Shown in pieces: positions 36,577 through 46,184 of a stretch of DNA of 64,000 bases. Every line of letters begins with the position of its first letter. Within the stretch, counting starts at the first letter, position 1. The translations under genes were made by a program, and so were the position numbers. The notes beneath the pieces were generated by a model. It searched no databases and was not told the DNA's origin. It saw nothing but the letters and a program-made list of their open reading frames with translations. The DNA comes from Veillonellaceae bacterium. GTDB lineage: Bacteria > Bacillota_C > Negativicutes > UBA1444. The stretch is from NCBI GenBank assembly GCA_012798135.1, contig JAAZNU010000033.1:6105-70104 (forward strand), written 5' to 3'.

Positions 36577-37400
36577 CCCTGGGCGCCTCCCTTCGGGCGA
36601 GCTGCGACTTGCAGCAAAGAAACCAACGCATAGGTTCCTACTGCCACCATGACAATAGAGGCGCCTGACGCCAGGCGGACCGTATAGGAAAGCCACAGAC
36701 CGCTAAGGGAGAAAACGATCCCCAGAAAAACCGAAATCGCCATGATTTTTTTCATGTCATAGGAGAACTGCTTGGCTATCGCCGGCGGCGCCGTCAACAG
36801 GGCAATGACCAGAATGATCCCCACCACGCGGATCAGGATTACGACCGTCACCGCCACCAGCACAAACAGCAGGTACTCCAGCAGCCGCACCGGTACGCCG
36901 GCCACGTTGGAAAACTCCTCGTCAAAAATATAGGCTTTGAATACCTGAAACAGACTGCACACCGTCAGTACCACCAACACATCCAGGCCCAGAATCAATT
37001 TCAGGTCTGCCCGGGATACCGCCAGAATATTGCCAAACAGATAAGACGCCGTATCCGGCGGATAACCCGGCGTCAGAGCAATGAACACCACGCCCAGCGC
37101 CATGCCCAAGGACCAGAACATGCCGATCAGCAAATCCGAATCGGTCATGGCCCGGCGCTTCACCGCCGCCACCGCGACAGCGGCGATGACGGACACCCCC
37201 AGGGCGGTGAGAATCGGCTCCACCTTCAAATAGTACCCCAGGCCGATACCGCCAAAGGCCGTATGGGCGATGCCGCCGCTCATCATCACCAGTTTTTTTT
37301 CCATGATAAAGGTGCCAATGATCCCGCAGGCGACGCTGGCCAAAACAGCCGCCATAATGGCGTTCTGCAAAAAAATGTACTTTACGATTGCATCTATCAC
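36573..37400 (-). CDS. znuB: Metal (probably zinc) ABC transporter, permease
   Basis: The protein has 275 residues with about eight hydrophobic helices and the ABC-3 permease hallmarks (MMSGGIAHTAFGGIGLGYY, DSDLLIGMFWSLGMALGV, LLTAPPAIAKQ). It overlaps znuC at its start by four bases and the Fur-family gene at its end by four. The family imports zinc or manganese; zinc is inferred from the Fur/Zur gene and ZnuA-like protein. Confidence 0.9.
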   Translation of the reverse strand: MIDAIVKYIFLQNAIMAAVLASVACGIIGTFIMEKKLVMMSGGIAHTAFGGIGLGYYLKVEPILTALGVSVIAAVAVAAVKRRAMTDSDLLIGMFWSLGMALGVVFIALTPGYPPDTASYLFGNILAVSRADLKLILGLDVLVVLTVCSLFQVFKAYIFDEEFSNVAGVPVRLLEYLLFVLVAVTVVILIRVVGIILVIALLTAPPAIAKQFSYDMKKIMAISVFLGIVFSLSGLWLSYTVRLASGASIVMVAVGTYALVSLLQVAARPKGGAQG

Positions 37401-38176
37401 AGCCCACCCTCCTCATGCTTGCGCAACACCCGGTGCGGCACCCCGTGGGCGATAAGATCCACCGGACAGCCGTAAACTTTTTCCACCAGTCCAGGTTCCA
37501 GTTCGGTCCGGCCATGATAGAAAAGTTGCTGGTTCAGGCAGGCGATTTTGTCGATATTCGAGGATACGGCGCTCAGATCATGCGTCACTATCAGAATCGT
37601 CATATCCTGGTTCAGTTCCTTTAAAAGCTCGTAAATTCTGATCTTGGAAGCCGAATCCACGCTGGCGGTCGGCTCGTCCAGAATCAATATGCGCGGCTCC
37701 ACCGCCAATGCCCGGGCGATCAATACCCGCTGCAACTGGCCGCCGGAAAGCTGGCCGATCTGACGCTGCTTGAGATCGGCAATTTCCAGGCGCTGCAACA
37801 CAGAATCCGCCATCTCCCGATCAGCCGCGGAATACCGAAGGCACCATGGGCTCCGCCCCGTCAGCCGTCCCATCAGAACCACTTCACCCACGCTGATCGG
37901 AAACCGGCGATCGAACCGGGAAAATTGCGGTACATAGCCGATATTGCGGCGGGCGCTGGCGCCGGTCTGACCGAAGATGAACACCTGACCGGACTGTGGC
38001 GTCACCAACCCAAGAATTGTCTTGAGCAGAGTCGTTTTCCCGCCGCCGTTCGGCCCGATAATGCCCAGAAATTCGCGTTCGGCGATCTGCAGATTAATAT
38101 TTTCCAGTGCGCAATCCTCGCCATAAAAGACGCTCAGATTGCGGACATCCAAAGCCAGATTCATGTCTGTTTTCAT
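37397..38176 (-). CDS. znuC: Metal (probably zinc) ABC transporter, ATP-binding protein
   Basis: The protein has 259 residues. Walker A GPNGGGKTTL, signature LSGGQLQRVLIARAL, Walker B ILILDEPTASVD and the H-loop VTHDLSAV are present. The start at 38176 has TAGGA upstream; an in-frame ATG four codons later is possible. It follows znuA by seven bases and overlaps znuB by four. Confidence 0.92.
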   Translation of the reverse strand: MKTDMNLALDVRNLSVFYGEDCALENINLQIAEREFLGIIGPNGGGKTTLLKTILGLVTPQSGQVFIFGQTGASARRNIGYVPQFSRFDRRFPISVGEVVLMGRLTGRSPWCLRYSAADREMADSVLQRLEIADLKQRQIGQLSGGQLQRVLIARALAVEPRILILDEPTASVDSASKIRIYELLKELNQDMTILIVTHDLSAVSSNIDKIACLNQQLFYHGRTELEPGLVEKVYGCPVDLIAHGVPHRVLRKHEEGGL

Positions 38177-38183
38177 CCGTTTC

Positions 38184-39068
38184 CTACTGCAATCCGGCCG
38201 CGAAGGTCCGCGCCATTCGTTTTAAATTTTCCACATAATCAGTCGCCATCGGTGAAACCTTTTCCGCTTTGCCGCCCAATTCCTCGGCGAAAGTCCGGGA
38301 CTGGCGGCTATCGATGTCTTCCTGGTAAAAAATGATCTTAATCCCCTTTTTCCGGGCCATGTCAATCATTTCCCGCATCCGGCGCGGATCGGCTTCCTTG
38401 CCCTCTTCTTCCAGGGCAACCATGGTCAGATTGTACTCGTCGGCAAAATAGCCGAAAGCGGGATGGAACACAATAACCGTCCGGTTGGCCATCGGCTTCA
38501 GGGCCGTCCGAATCTCCCGGTCTACCGCTTCGATCTGGCCGATGAAGCGCTTGGCATTCTGTTCAAAGGTCTGCCGGTGGTCCGGATCGAGGCTGCCCAG
38601 TTCCCTAGCCGTCAACTGTACCATGGCGATCGCCCGTTTCGGTGAAAGCCAGATATGCGGGTCTTGGTCATCCGGGGCAAAATAACGGGGCGGATAGGTT
38701 TTTGCCACTTCCTTCTGGACATCAATGATTTTCAGCTTGCGGTTCAATTCGGAAACTTTCGGCAGAATAGTCGCCCGCTCCGGCGGCAATCCCAACGCCA
38801 GGTACAAATTGGCGGCACTGATTTTTTCCATGTCCTGCGGCGGCAGAGAAAAGGTTTCATGATTGGCGCCCGGCGGCAGCACTGTCACCGTCCGCACCAA
38901 GTCCCCCGCCACTTCCTTGACGAAAGCGGCCTGCGGCGCAATCGTGACGACGACGGTTGGCCGTGACCGGTCCCCTGCCGAAAACGGCGCCCGCTGCGTC
39001 AAAACCAAAGCGGAAACCAGCGCCACCGCGCAGATTCCCGCAATCAGCCATTTTTTGTTGGCACGCAT
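38184..39068 (-). CDS. znuA: Metal (probably zinc) ABC transporter, substrate-binding protein
   Basis: The protein has 294 residues. An N-terminal hydrophobic segment (about 6-24) without a lipobox cysteine exports or anchors it. Cluster A-I metal ligands are apparent at H70 (PPGANHETF), H138 (DQDPHIWLSPKRA), H202 (FHPAFGYFAD) and an acidic residue near 250. The His-rich loop found in many zinc-specific ZnuA proteins is absent, so manganese specificity is not excluded. The start has GGAGGG upstream and is the first gene of the operon. Confidence 0.88.
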   Translation of the reverse strand: MRANKKWLIAGICAVALVSALVLTQRAPFSAGDRSRPTVVVTIAPQAAFVKEVAGDLVRTVTVLPPGANHETFSLPPQDMEKISAANLYLALGLPPERATILPKVSELNRKLKIIDVQKEVAKTYPPRYFAPDDQDPHIWLSPKRAIAMVQLTARELGSLDPDHRQTFEQNAKRFIGQIEAVDREIRTALKPMANRTVIVFHPAFGYFADEYNLTMVALEEEGKEADPRRMREMIDMARKKGIKIIFYQEDIDSRQSRTFAEELGGKAEKVSPMATDYVENLKRMARTFAAGLQ

Positions 39069-39079
39069 TGTTAGCCCTC

Positions 39080-39135
39080 CAGTTATCAGTAATAATTACT
39101 ATTATTACTTTATCACTGGCAGACTGCCTCGTCAA
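39080..39135 (-). promoter_or_regulatory. znu operon promoter with overlapping metal-repressor palindrome
   Basis: On the minus strand TTGACG (39135-39130) and TAAAGT (39112-39107) are separated by 17 bases. The sequence AGTAATAAT-TACT-ATTATTACT (39088-39109) is a perfect nine-base dyad. It extends with imperfect matches to CCAGT...ACTGG at 39080 and 39119. It overlaps the -10 and the transcription start, exactly where a Fur/Zur repressor would act. The operon's own last gene encodes such a repressor. Confidence 0.7.
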
Positions 39136-40952
39136 TCCGTCACTGAAAAAAATTCATCGCTCGCCACGAGCAGATGAGTATATGCCAGCGGGCTGCGCGT
39201 CAGCTCACCGGCCATCGTGTCCAGCGCCCGCCGGCCGATTTCCCGGTATTGGACCTTGCCGGTAAGCTTGGCCAACCGGATCAGCATCTGAACCGCCACC
39301 GAATTGCCTGACGGCAGCGCCGCGTCCACCCATTCCCTGGGTCGGATCAACAGCGCCTCACTGTCTGATCCGGTCAAATAAAAGGCGTCGTCTGCGTCGC
39401 TCCAGAAAAGGCGGATCATTTCATCGGCCACCGTCTGCGCCCTGGCCAATGTTTGCGGCGTTGGCGCGGCGGACTGCAGCTCCAGCAAGGCCCACAGAAG
39501 GAAGGCATAACTGTCGAGATACCCGGCGCCCCCTGATTGTCCATCCCGATAAACCGTCATTAGCCGGCCATCCGGCCGGCGTAGGCGCTGCCATAAAAAC
39601 TCCAGGCATTTTTCGGCCGCCACCCGATACACCGCCCGATCCATTATGCGGGCCGCTTTGGCCAGGGCCGCAACCATCAGGGAATTCCAAGCCAGCAACA
39701 CCTTGTCGTCCCGGAACGGCCGACGGCGTTTGCCCCGGCGCACCAGCAGTTTCTTCCGGCACTCTTCCAGCACGGCGTCGAGCTCAGTTTCGGTATAACC
39801 GTATTTTGTCGCCGTCGCAGCCGGCGCACTGCCTACTGTGTGCAGAATGTTCGTGCCCTGCTCGAAATTGCCTTTCGCCGTTACCCGGTAATAATCAGCG
39901 AACAGACCGGCCTTGTCGGCGCTGAGAACTTCCGACACTTCAGTCTGGGTCCAGGTGTAGAAGCGGCCTTCGCCGCCTTCCGAATCCGCATCTTCCGCCG
40001 ACAGGTACTCTCCCTGCGGCCCCGACAGGTCCCGCAGGACATAGGTCAGAATCTCCTCGGCCACCCGGATGTAGCGCTGCTCTGCCGATACCTCCGCGGC
40101 CTCAAGATAAACATAGGCCATCAAGGCGTTATCGTACAGCATCTTTTCAAAATGGGGAACAATCCATTTTTCATCCACCGAATACCGGGCAAACCCGAAG
40201 CCGAGCTGGTCATAAATCCCGCCGGCCCGCATGGCATCCAGCGTGACTTTTACCATGTCCCAGGCGGCCGGTTCGTTCGTCCGCCGGTAATAGGCCAACA
40301 GAAACAATAGGTTGTGCGGCGTGGGGAATTTCGGTGCTTTGCCGAATCCGCCGAAGTTTTTGTCAAAGACCCGTGACAGCTGGGCAAACCCGGTCGCCAA
40401 TACCGAAGGATCCAACACCCCGGTCGCCGGCCGCCGAAGTTGGGCCTCTCGCATGGCGTCGGTCAACTTGTCCGCATACGTCAGCAAATCCTTGCGTTTT
40501 TCGTTCCACTGTTTCCGCACTGCCTCCAACATTTTGGGCAAAGTGGGCTTTCCCCAATGCGCGCTTTTGGGCAGATAGGTCCCGGCGAAAAATGGCCGGC
40601 CATCGGGCGCCAACACCAGCGTCAGCGGCCAGCCGCCACTGCCTGTTGCCGCCTGGCAAGCCGTCATGTACACATTGTCGATGTCCGGTCGTTCTTCCCG
40701 GTCGACTTTTACCGAAACAAAATAACGATTGAGAAGAGCGGCGATGTCCGCATCTTCGAAACTTTCCCGCGCCATCACATGGCACCAGTGGCAGGTACTG
40801 TAGCCAATACTCAAAAATATGGGTTTGTCTTCGGCCACCGCCTTTGTAAAGGCTTCATTCCCCCAGGGATACCAGTCAATCGGATTGTGCTGATGTTGCA
40901 GCAGATACGGACTTGTCTCCTTCGCCAGACGGTTAACTTGCTTTGCCGGCAT
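39132..40952 (-). CDS. YyaL-type thioredoxin-domain protein (DUF255), C-terminally short
   Basis: The protein has 606 residues. It begins with the DUF255 thioredoxin-like domain ([20 protein letters not shown], then [11 protein letters not shown] with a CxxC pair) and continues with an (alpha/alpha) barrel resembling six-hairpin glycosidases. Relatives (YyaL, SSP411) are usually about 680 residues. Here the protein stops after [16 protein letters not shown], so the last 70-80 residues are missing. ATG at 40952 is chosen because GAGGTG lies six bases upstream. Its 3' end runs into the znu promoter. The function of the family is not known with certainty. Confidence 0.85.
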   Translation of the reverse strand: MPAKQVNRLAKETSPYLLQHQHNPIDWYPWGNEAFTKAVAEDKPIFLSIGYSTCHWCHVMARESFEDADIAALLNRYFVSVKVDREERPDIDNVYMTACQAATGSGGWPLTLVLAPDGRPFFAGTYLPKSAHWGKPTLPKMLEAVRKQWNEKRKDLLTYADKLTDAMREAQLRRPATGVLDPSVLATGFAQLSRVFDKNFGGFGKAPKFPTPHNLLFLLAYYRRTNEPAAWDMVKVTLDAMRAGGIYDQLGFGFARYSVDEKWIVPHFEKMLYDNALMAYVYLEAAEVSAEQRYIRVAEEILTYVLRDLSGPQGEYLSAEDADSEGGEGRFYTWTQTEVSEVLSADKAGLFADYYRVTAKGNFEQGTNILHTVGSAPAATATKYGYTETELDAVLEECRKKLLVRRGKRRRPFRDDKVLLAWNSLMVAALAKAARIMDRAVYRVAAEKCLEFLWQRLRRPDGRLMTVYRDGQSGGAGYLDSYAFLLWALLELQSAAPTPQTLARAQTVADEMIRLFWSDADDAFYLTGSDSEALLIRPREWVDAALPSGNSVAVQMLIRLAKLTGKVQYREIGRRALDTMAGELTRSPLAYTHLLVASDEFFSVTD

Positions 40953-41036
40953 CGTCATCACCTCATTTGTTATTGTCATAAAGGCATTTGGGAGTTGTTT
41001 TGCAACCCGTCGCAATCTGATAATTCACCCGAGCAT

Positions 41037-41065
41037 TTGACGTTCGGTCATATCAAGGTTAAAAT
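41037..41065 (+). promoter_or_regulatory. Promoter of the DUF554 gene
   Basis: TTGACG (41037-41042) and TAAAAT (41060-41065) are spaced by exactly 17 bases, about 35 bases before the start codon. Confidence 0.65.
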
Positions 41066-41100
41066 GTCCACGGATTTATTTTTTTGTAAGGAGAGAACTG

Positions 41101-41784
41101 ATGCTTGGCACAATTGTAAATGTAATCGCCATTGTGGTTGGCGGGATCGTCGGATTATTGCTCAAAGGCGGAATTCCGCCAAAGTTTTCCGACACGGTGA
41201 TGAAGGGTCTCGCCTTGTGCGTTCTGCTGGTCGGGGTCATGAACGCCCTGAAGGTCAACAATCTGTTGTTGGTGATCATCGCCATGGTGTTGGGGGGACT
41301 GTGCGGCGAGTATCTCGATATCGACCGGAAACTAAAAACCATCGGCGATACCATCGGCCTGAAACTGAAAGGCAGGGGCGGCCGGGTATCCGATGGCTTT
41401 GTTACCGGCAGCCTGCTGTATTGCGTTGGCGCCATGGCCATCGTCGGTTCGCTGGAAAGCGGCCTGTCCGGCAACCATCAGATCCTGTACGCCAAGTCGA
41501 TTCTCGACGGAATTTCCTCGGTCATTTTCGCTTCGACCCTGGGCATTGGCGTCATCCTGTCAGCGATTTCGGTCCTGGCTTATCAAGGGTCCATCACCTT
41601 GGCCGCCGCCGCCTTGCAGCCCCTGCTATCCGAAGCGGTCAAAGCCGACATGAATTCCATCGGCGGGCTGCTGATCATCGGCATCAGCCTGAATATGCTG
41701 GAGAGCCATCAGTTACGGATCGCCAATCTGTTGCCGGCGATATTCGTCCCGCTCGTCTATCAGCTGGTCTGCCTGTTGTTATAA
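41101..41784 (+). CDS. DUF554 family membrane protein
   Basis: The protein has 227 residues with seven or so hydrophobic helices and the DUF554 hallmarks MLGTIVNVIAIVVGGIVG, FVTGSLLYCVGAMAIVGSLE and LLIIGISLNML. The family (YdfK/YqgA-like) is widespread in Firmicutes and has no established transport substrate. GGAGAG precedes the ATG, and a good promoter lies upstream. It seems to be a single-gene unit; the kinase gene that follows starts 77 bases later. Confidence 0.88.
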   Translation: MLGTIVNVIAIVVGGIVGLLLKGGIPPKFSDTVMKGLALCVLLVGVMNALKVNNLLLVIIAMVLGGLCGEYLDIDRKLKTIGDTIGLKLKGRGGRVSDGFVTGSLLYCVGAMAIVGSLESGLSGNHQILYAKSILDGISSVIFASTLGIGVILSAISVLAYQGSITLAAAALQPLLSEAVKADMNSIGGLLIIGISLNMLESHQLRIANLLPAIFVPLVYQLVCLLL

Positions 41785-41861
41785 AAGCAGGATTATCGTT
41801 TTCCAGAGAAGAAGTGTAATACTTATATGCATCTAATTTTGCACAAGGTTGGGAGCAAGCC

Positions 41862-44513
41862 ATGAAACAGTTTCGGGGCAATTTTTCCTGGCTGATCTGC
41901 ATCGTTGGCATCGCAACCCTGTTTTTTCTGGCCCGACAGAATTACCTGCTGTTCTTCTCGGCAGCTCATCTGCTATTTGCCGCCATCGGGATTGCGTTCT
42001 TTTTATTGTCTTTGTCGCTGCGGGATATTTTCGAGTCCGAATTCTTTCGCATTGTCGGCCTCGGCTACGGTTTTGTCGGAGCGTTAACCCTGCTGCATGT
42101 CTTGAGCCTGCTAGGGTTGAGCGTGCTCGGCGACGGATCGGTAACACTGGAAAAACTACTGGAACTTGTTACCCGAACCTTTGAGGCCGGCATCCTGTTT
42201 GCCGGCGTTTTTTTGCCGCAACGCCGGTTTTCTTTTGCCACCATTCTGACAACCTTAACCATTAGCTTCTTTGCGCTCATTGCGCTCTTGTTCCGGCAGC
42301 CGCAGCTGATATCCGGCTGGTATGCCGCCCCGGCGGCCTCACCGTTTCTCCGGTCGTTAACCGGGTTCGCCATTCCCGGGCTCATCTTCGTTGGCCTGCT
42401 GGGGCTCCTGCGAAACCGTCGACAATTTTCGCCGCCGGTATTCCACTACCTAATGGCCGCTTATGCCTTGTCCTGTCTGACCGAGATATCCTTCGCCGTC
42501 GATTTGGCCGCTTACAGTACTCCCGATTTGCTTCGCCATATTTTGAAACTCGTGGCTGGGCTGGTTTTGGGGCAGGCGTTTTTGTTTCATGTACTGCGGG
42601 AGCCCCTGAACACCTCGTTTGTCGAACTGAGCCTGAAAAACAGCGAGCTGGAAACCGCCAACGCCGCCCTCAGCGTCGAAAATTCCGGCCGCACGATGGC
42701 CGAACAGAATTTGCAGCGAAAAAACGAGATGTTGTCGGCGCTCGCCGAAGCGATCACCGCCATAATGAGCCAATCCAGCCTGCCGGAGTTGCTGGAAATG
42801 TTACTAGTGAGAACCGGCCGCCAGATCGGCTGCCCCAACGGGTTCATCTATCTGGTGGACGCTGCGGGAGACGCAATGACCATGCTCGCTGCCACCGGTT
42901 TTTTCCACGCCCATCTGCAACTTCGTCTCCGGGCAGGCGACGGACTCGGCGGAAAAGTTTTGCGTGACGGAAAAACGTTGCTCGTTCCGGATTATTCGAA
43001 TTGGCCGCACGGAATTTCCGGCATCAACCGTGATCAAATCAAAGCCATGGTCGGCGTCCCGCTGAATACCGGCAAGCGGGTGGAAGCGGTTATCGCCTTT
43101 GCCTATGACAACGACCGCGGGTTCAGTCCGGAAGACATTGAGTTCATCGAACGAATCGCCGCTGTCGGCGCCATCGCCGTGGAACGCTTCCATCTATACA
43201 ACAATCTGAAAAACGAATTGTCGGAACGGGTCAAAACCGAAGAAGACCTGGAACGGTCCCGCAATTATTACTTCAGCCTGTTCGAACAATTCCCCGGCAT
43301 GATCTGGCAGGCCCTCACGGAGGAACGCCACGGCTACTATTTCAACGAACGCTGGCTAAAGTTCACCGGCCACAACTTCCCGGACGAATTGGATAATGGC
43401 TGGTTGCAGTCCGTGCACCCCGATGACCGGGAGTCGCTGATGGCCGCCCACCGGAAAGCGTATTCGGCCCGCTCCGTCTATGAAGTTCAATATCGGCTGC
43501 GCCGGGCGGACAAGCAATATCGCTGGATTGCCGAACTCGCCAGCCCCCTGTACGATTTCCGCGATCACTTTACCGGTTACATGGGCGGCTGCTTCGATGT
43601 CACCGACCGGGAAGAGTTGCAACAGGAGCTGTCACAGAAGAATCGCGAATTGCAGCAGGCTCTGTTGGAAAATCGCCGTACCCAGGCCAAATTGATTCAC
43701 CAGGAAAAGCTGGCCGGGATCGGCCAGCTGGCCGCCGGCGTCGCCCATGAAATCAACAATCCGTTGGCATTCGTCACCAGCAATTTTCATACGCTGGACC
43801 GATATATGAAAATGGTGCTGGGCTTGATCCCGCCCTGCGACGAATTGATTGCGGCCGGCGCCACCTGCGGTGATCCGGAATGTCGGCAGATCGCGCAACG
43901 ATTGACCGAGGCGAAGAGCAAGCCTTCCTTTGCCGCCATGCTCGTCGACTACCCCGATCTGTTCGCGGAAACATTGACGGGTCTGGATCGCGTGAAAGGT
44001 ATCGTCGACTCGTTGCGAAGTTTTTCCCGGGTTGATCAGGGAACGGCCCGGGCGGAATATGATTTGAACGCCGGTGTCAACAGCACGCTGCTGGTTGCCT
44101 ACAACGAATACAAATATACGGCGGTCGTACACAAGGATTTGGGGAATGTTCCCCAGTTCCAGGCTGTGGGCGGACAAATCAACCAGGTGCTGTTGAACCT
44201 GCTCGTCAACGCCGCCCAGGCGATTCGTTCCCAAAATCGCGACGCACCCGGCGTGATTTTCGTCAAAACTTTCACCGAAAGCGGCCATGCCGTCTGCGAA
44301 GTGTTCAACGACGGACCGGCGATCCCGGCCGAAGTTGCCGTCCACTTGTTTGAACCGTTCTTCACCACCAAGCCGGTGGGCGAAGGAACCGGGCTGGGGC
44401 TAAGCATCTCCTACGACATCATTGTCAATGTCCACAAGGGGCATATCGGATTTACCAGCGACGATACCGGCACCGTCTTCCGGTTCGAACTGCCGTTGAA
44501 CAGCGTCGGTTAA
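41862..44513 (+). CDS. Membrane histidine kinase: MASE3-GAF-PAS-HisKA-HATPase
   Basis: The protein has 883 residues. About seven TM helices (10-250) form a MASE3-type sensor. A coiled stretch (250-290), a GAF domain (about 290-445), a PAS domain (about 465-585) and the kinase core follow. The phospho-accepting histidine is H629 in GVAHEINNPLAFV. The ATPase has the N-box QVLLNLLVNAAQAI and FFTTKPVGEGTGLGLSI. The insert between H-box and ATPase is longer than usual. No response regulator is adjacent; the REC-kinase and regulator at 47-49 kb share the same HEINNPL-type core and could be partners (inference). Confidence 0.87.
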   Translation: MKQFRGNFSWLICIVGIATLFFLARQNYLLFFSAAHLLFAAIGIAFFLLSLSLRDIFESEFFRIVGLGYGFVGALTLLHVLSLLGLSVLGDGSVTLEKLLELVTRTFEAGILFAGVFLPQRRFSFATILTTLTISFFALIALLFRQPQLISGWYAAPAASPFLRSLTGFAIPGLIFVGLLGLLRNRRQFSPPVFHYLMAAYALSCLTEISFAVDLAAYSTPDLLRHILKLVAGLVLGQAFLFHVLREPLNTSFVELSLKNSELETANAALSVENSGRTMAEQNLQRKNEMLSALAEAITAIMSQSSLPELLEMLLVRTGRQIGCPNGFIYLVDAAGDAMTMLAATGFFHAHLQLRLRAGDGLGGKVLRDGKTLLVPDYSNWPHGISGINRDQIKAMVGVPLNTGKRVEAVIAFAYDNDRGFSPEDIEFIERIAAVGAIAVERFHLYNNLKNELSERVKTEEDLERSRNYYFSLFEQFPGMIWQALTEERHGYYFNERWLKFTGHNFPDELDNGWLQSVHPDDRESLMAAHRKAYSARSVYEVQYRLRRADKQYRWIAELASPLYDFRDHFTGYMGGCFDVTDREELQQELSQKNRELQQALLENRRTQAKLIHQEKLAGIGQLAAGVAHEINNPLAFVTSNFHTLDRYMKMVLGLIPPCDELIAAGATCGDPECRQIAQRLTEAKSKPSFAAMLVDYPDLFAETLTGLDRVKGIVDSLRSFSRVDQGTARAEYDLNAGVNSTLLVAYNEYKYTAVVHKDLGNVPQFQAVGGQINQVLLNLLVNAAQAIRSQNRDAPGVIFVKTFTESGHAVCEVFNDGPAIPAEVAVHLFEPFFTTKPVGEGTGLGLSISYDIIVNVHKGHIGFTSDDTGTVFRFELPLNSVG

Positions 44514-46126
44514 GGTTCCAGATACGCCTCTTTCAGATACGGGACGCCCAGTATGGAGCGAACGACGCCTTTCACCGGCGGCCGGATCAACACCGGATTG
44601 GTCTGGAAAAACACCGGGGCAATGACGGCGTCATCCAGCAGAATTTTTTCGGCCGCGTGTAGTTGCTGCATCCGTCGGACCGGATTGTTTTCCTGTTGCG
44701 CCGCGGCAATTAGCCGGTCATATTGGGGATTGCGATAATCCGGCGCGTTGTTGCTGCCGCCGGAAACGAACAAATCCAAAAAGGTCAGGGGGTCGGGATA
44801 GTCGCCGCTCCAGCTTTCCCGCGCCAGCTGGAAACTGTGTTTGTCCAGGGAGTCCCAATATACTTTCCACTCCTGATTGGTGACGGTGACCGGAACGCCC
44901 AGATTTTTCTTCCACATCTCCTGCAAGGCCTCGGCGACAACTTTGTTGGCCTCGCTGGTATTAAAGAGCAGGCTGACCTCCGGAAAACCCTTGCCGTCGG
45001 GGAACCCGGCTTCCGTCAGAAGTTGGCGGCCTGCCGCGCCATCATTGTCTTTCAGCAGGGAGCCGCCCTTGGTCCGGAAATCCTCACCGGGCGCGGCATC
45101 GGCAATTCCACCGGGGACAAAGGCTAAGGCCGGCGCTTGCCCGCCCCGCAACAATTTGTCGGTAATAGCGGCCCGATCGATCGCCAGGGAAAAAGCCTTG
45201 CGGACTTTCGGGTTGTCAAACGGCGGCTTGGTGACATTAAATGATACATAGGCGATCCCCAGGAACGGGTAGATCTTGATCTTCCCCTCCTTGACCAGTC
45301 GGGGCACTTCCGACGGCGGAATGCTGTCGCCCATATCCAGTTGGCCGCTCTCGAACATGGACAAAGCCGTCGAGGAATTGTCCAGCAGAAACAACTCGAT
45401 TTTTTCGGCTTTCACCTTGGTCTTGTCCCAGTAATGCTCATTGCGCGCCAGTTCCATCCGGCTTGATTTCACCCAGGACGCCAGTTTGAACGGCCCGTTG
45501 GCAATGACGGTCTGCGGCTGGTTTGCCCACTTGCCGTCGGCGGCCGCTGTTTTTTTGTGCACCGGATAATAGGCGTGAAAAGCGGTCAACGCCAGAAAAT
45601 AAGCAGTCGGTCGCTCCAGTTCGACCTCCAGGGTGCGATCGTCCCGGGCTTTCACGCCGACTTGCGATGCCGCCGCTTTTTGAGTGGCATAGGCTTCGCC
45701 GTTTTTCAGGCAATACAGCATATAGGCGTTGGGGCTGGCCAATTCCGGCGACAGGCCGGTTTTCCAGGCGTACTCGAAATCGTGGGCTGTCACCGGCTCG
45801 CCATTGGACCATTTGAGTCCCGAGCGCAGTGTAAACACATATTGTCGGCCGTCCGGCGAAATCTCCCATTTTTCGGCAGCTGCGGCCACCGGCCGGTTTT
45901 TTTCATCCAGTGCCGTCAGTCCTTCGAACAATTGCGCTTCGACGGTGGAAGCCGAAAGGCTGGTCGACATTCGCGGATCGATCGACTCGGGTTCGGCCGC
46001 CAGCGCGTAGCGGATATGATTGGCGGTGGTCGTCTTCCGGGCGGTACCGCAGCCGACGACCGCCAGCAGAGTCATAACGCCCAGCAAGCCAATCATCCAG
46101 TATTTTTTTGTTGTGGTTAGTTGCAA
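44510..46126 (-). CDS. Oligopeptide-binding lipoprotein of an ABC transporter (family 5)
   Basis: The protein has 538 residues. A lipoprotein signal ends in AVVGC, and the mature part follows the OppA/DppA fold (RYALAAEPESIDPRMSTS, EGLTALDEKNRPVAAAAEKW, FTLRSGLKWSNGEPVTAHDF). TTG at 46126 is chosen because AAGGAG lies eight bases upstream; GTG at 46135 overlaps that site. No permease or ATPase genes are near, so it must serve a transporter encoded elsewhere or act alone. Its stop overlaps that of the convergent kinase by four bases. Confidence 0.87.
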   Translation of the reverse strand: MQLTTTKKYWMIGLLGVMTLLAVVGCGTARKTTTANHIRYALAAEPESIDPRMSTSLSASTVEAQLFEGLTALDEKNRPVAAAAEKWEISPDGRQYVFTLRSGLKWSNGEPVTAHDFEYAWKTGLSPELASPNAYMLYCLKNGEAYATQKAAASQVGVKARDDRTLEVELERPTAYFLALTAFHAYYPVHKKTAAADGKWANQPQTVIANGPFKLASWVKSSRMELARNEHYWDKTKVKAEKIELFLLDNSSTALSMFESGQLDMGDSIPPSEVPRLVKEGKIKIYPFLGIAYVSFNVTKPPFDNPKVRKAFSLAIDRAAITDKLLRGGQAPALAFVPGGIADAAPGEDFRTKGGSLLKDNDGAAGRQLLTEAGFPDGKGFPEVSLLFNTSEANKVVAEALQEMWKKNLGVPVTVTNQEWKVYWDSLDKHSFQLARESWSGDYPDPLTFLDLFVSGGSNNAPDYRNPQYDRLIAAAQQENNPVRRMQQLHAAEKILLDDAVIAPVFFQTNPVLIRPPVKGVVRSILGVPYLKEAYLEP

Positions 46127-46184
46127 TCTGCTCACTCCTTTTTTCGTTCCAGCCAGTCATCGAATATGGAAAGGTGAATGTCCA

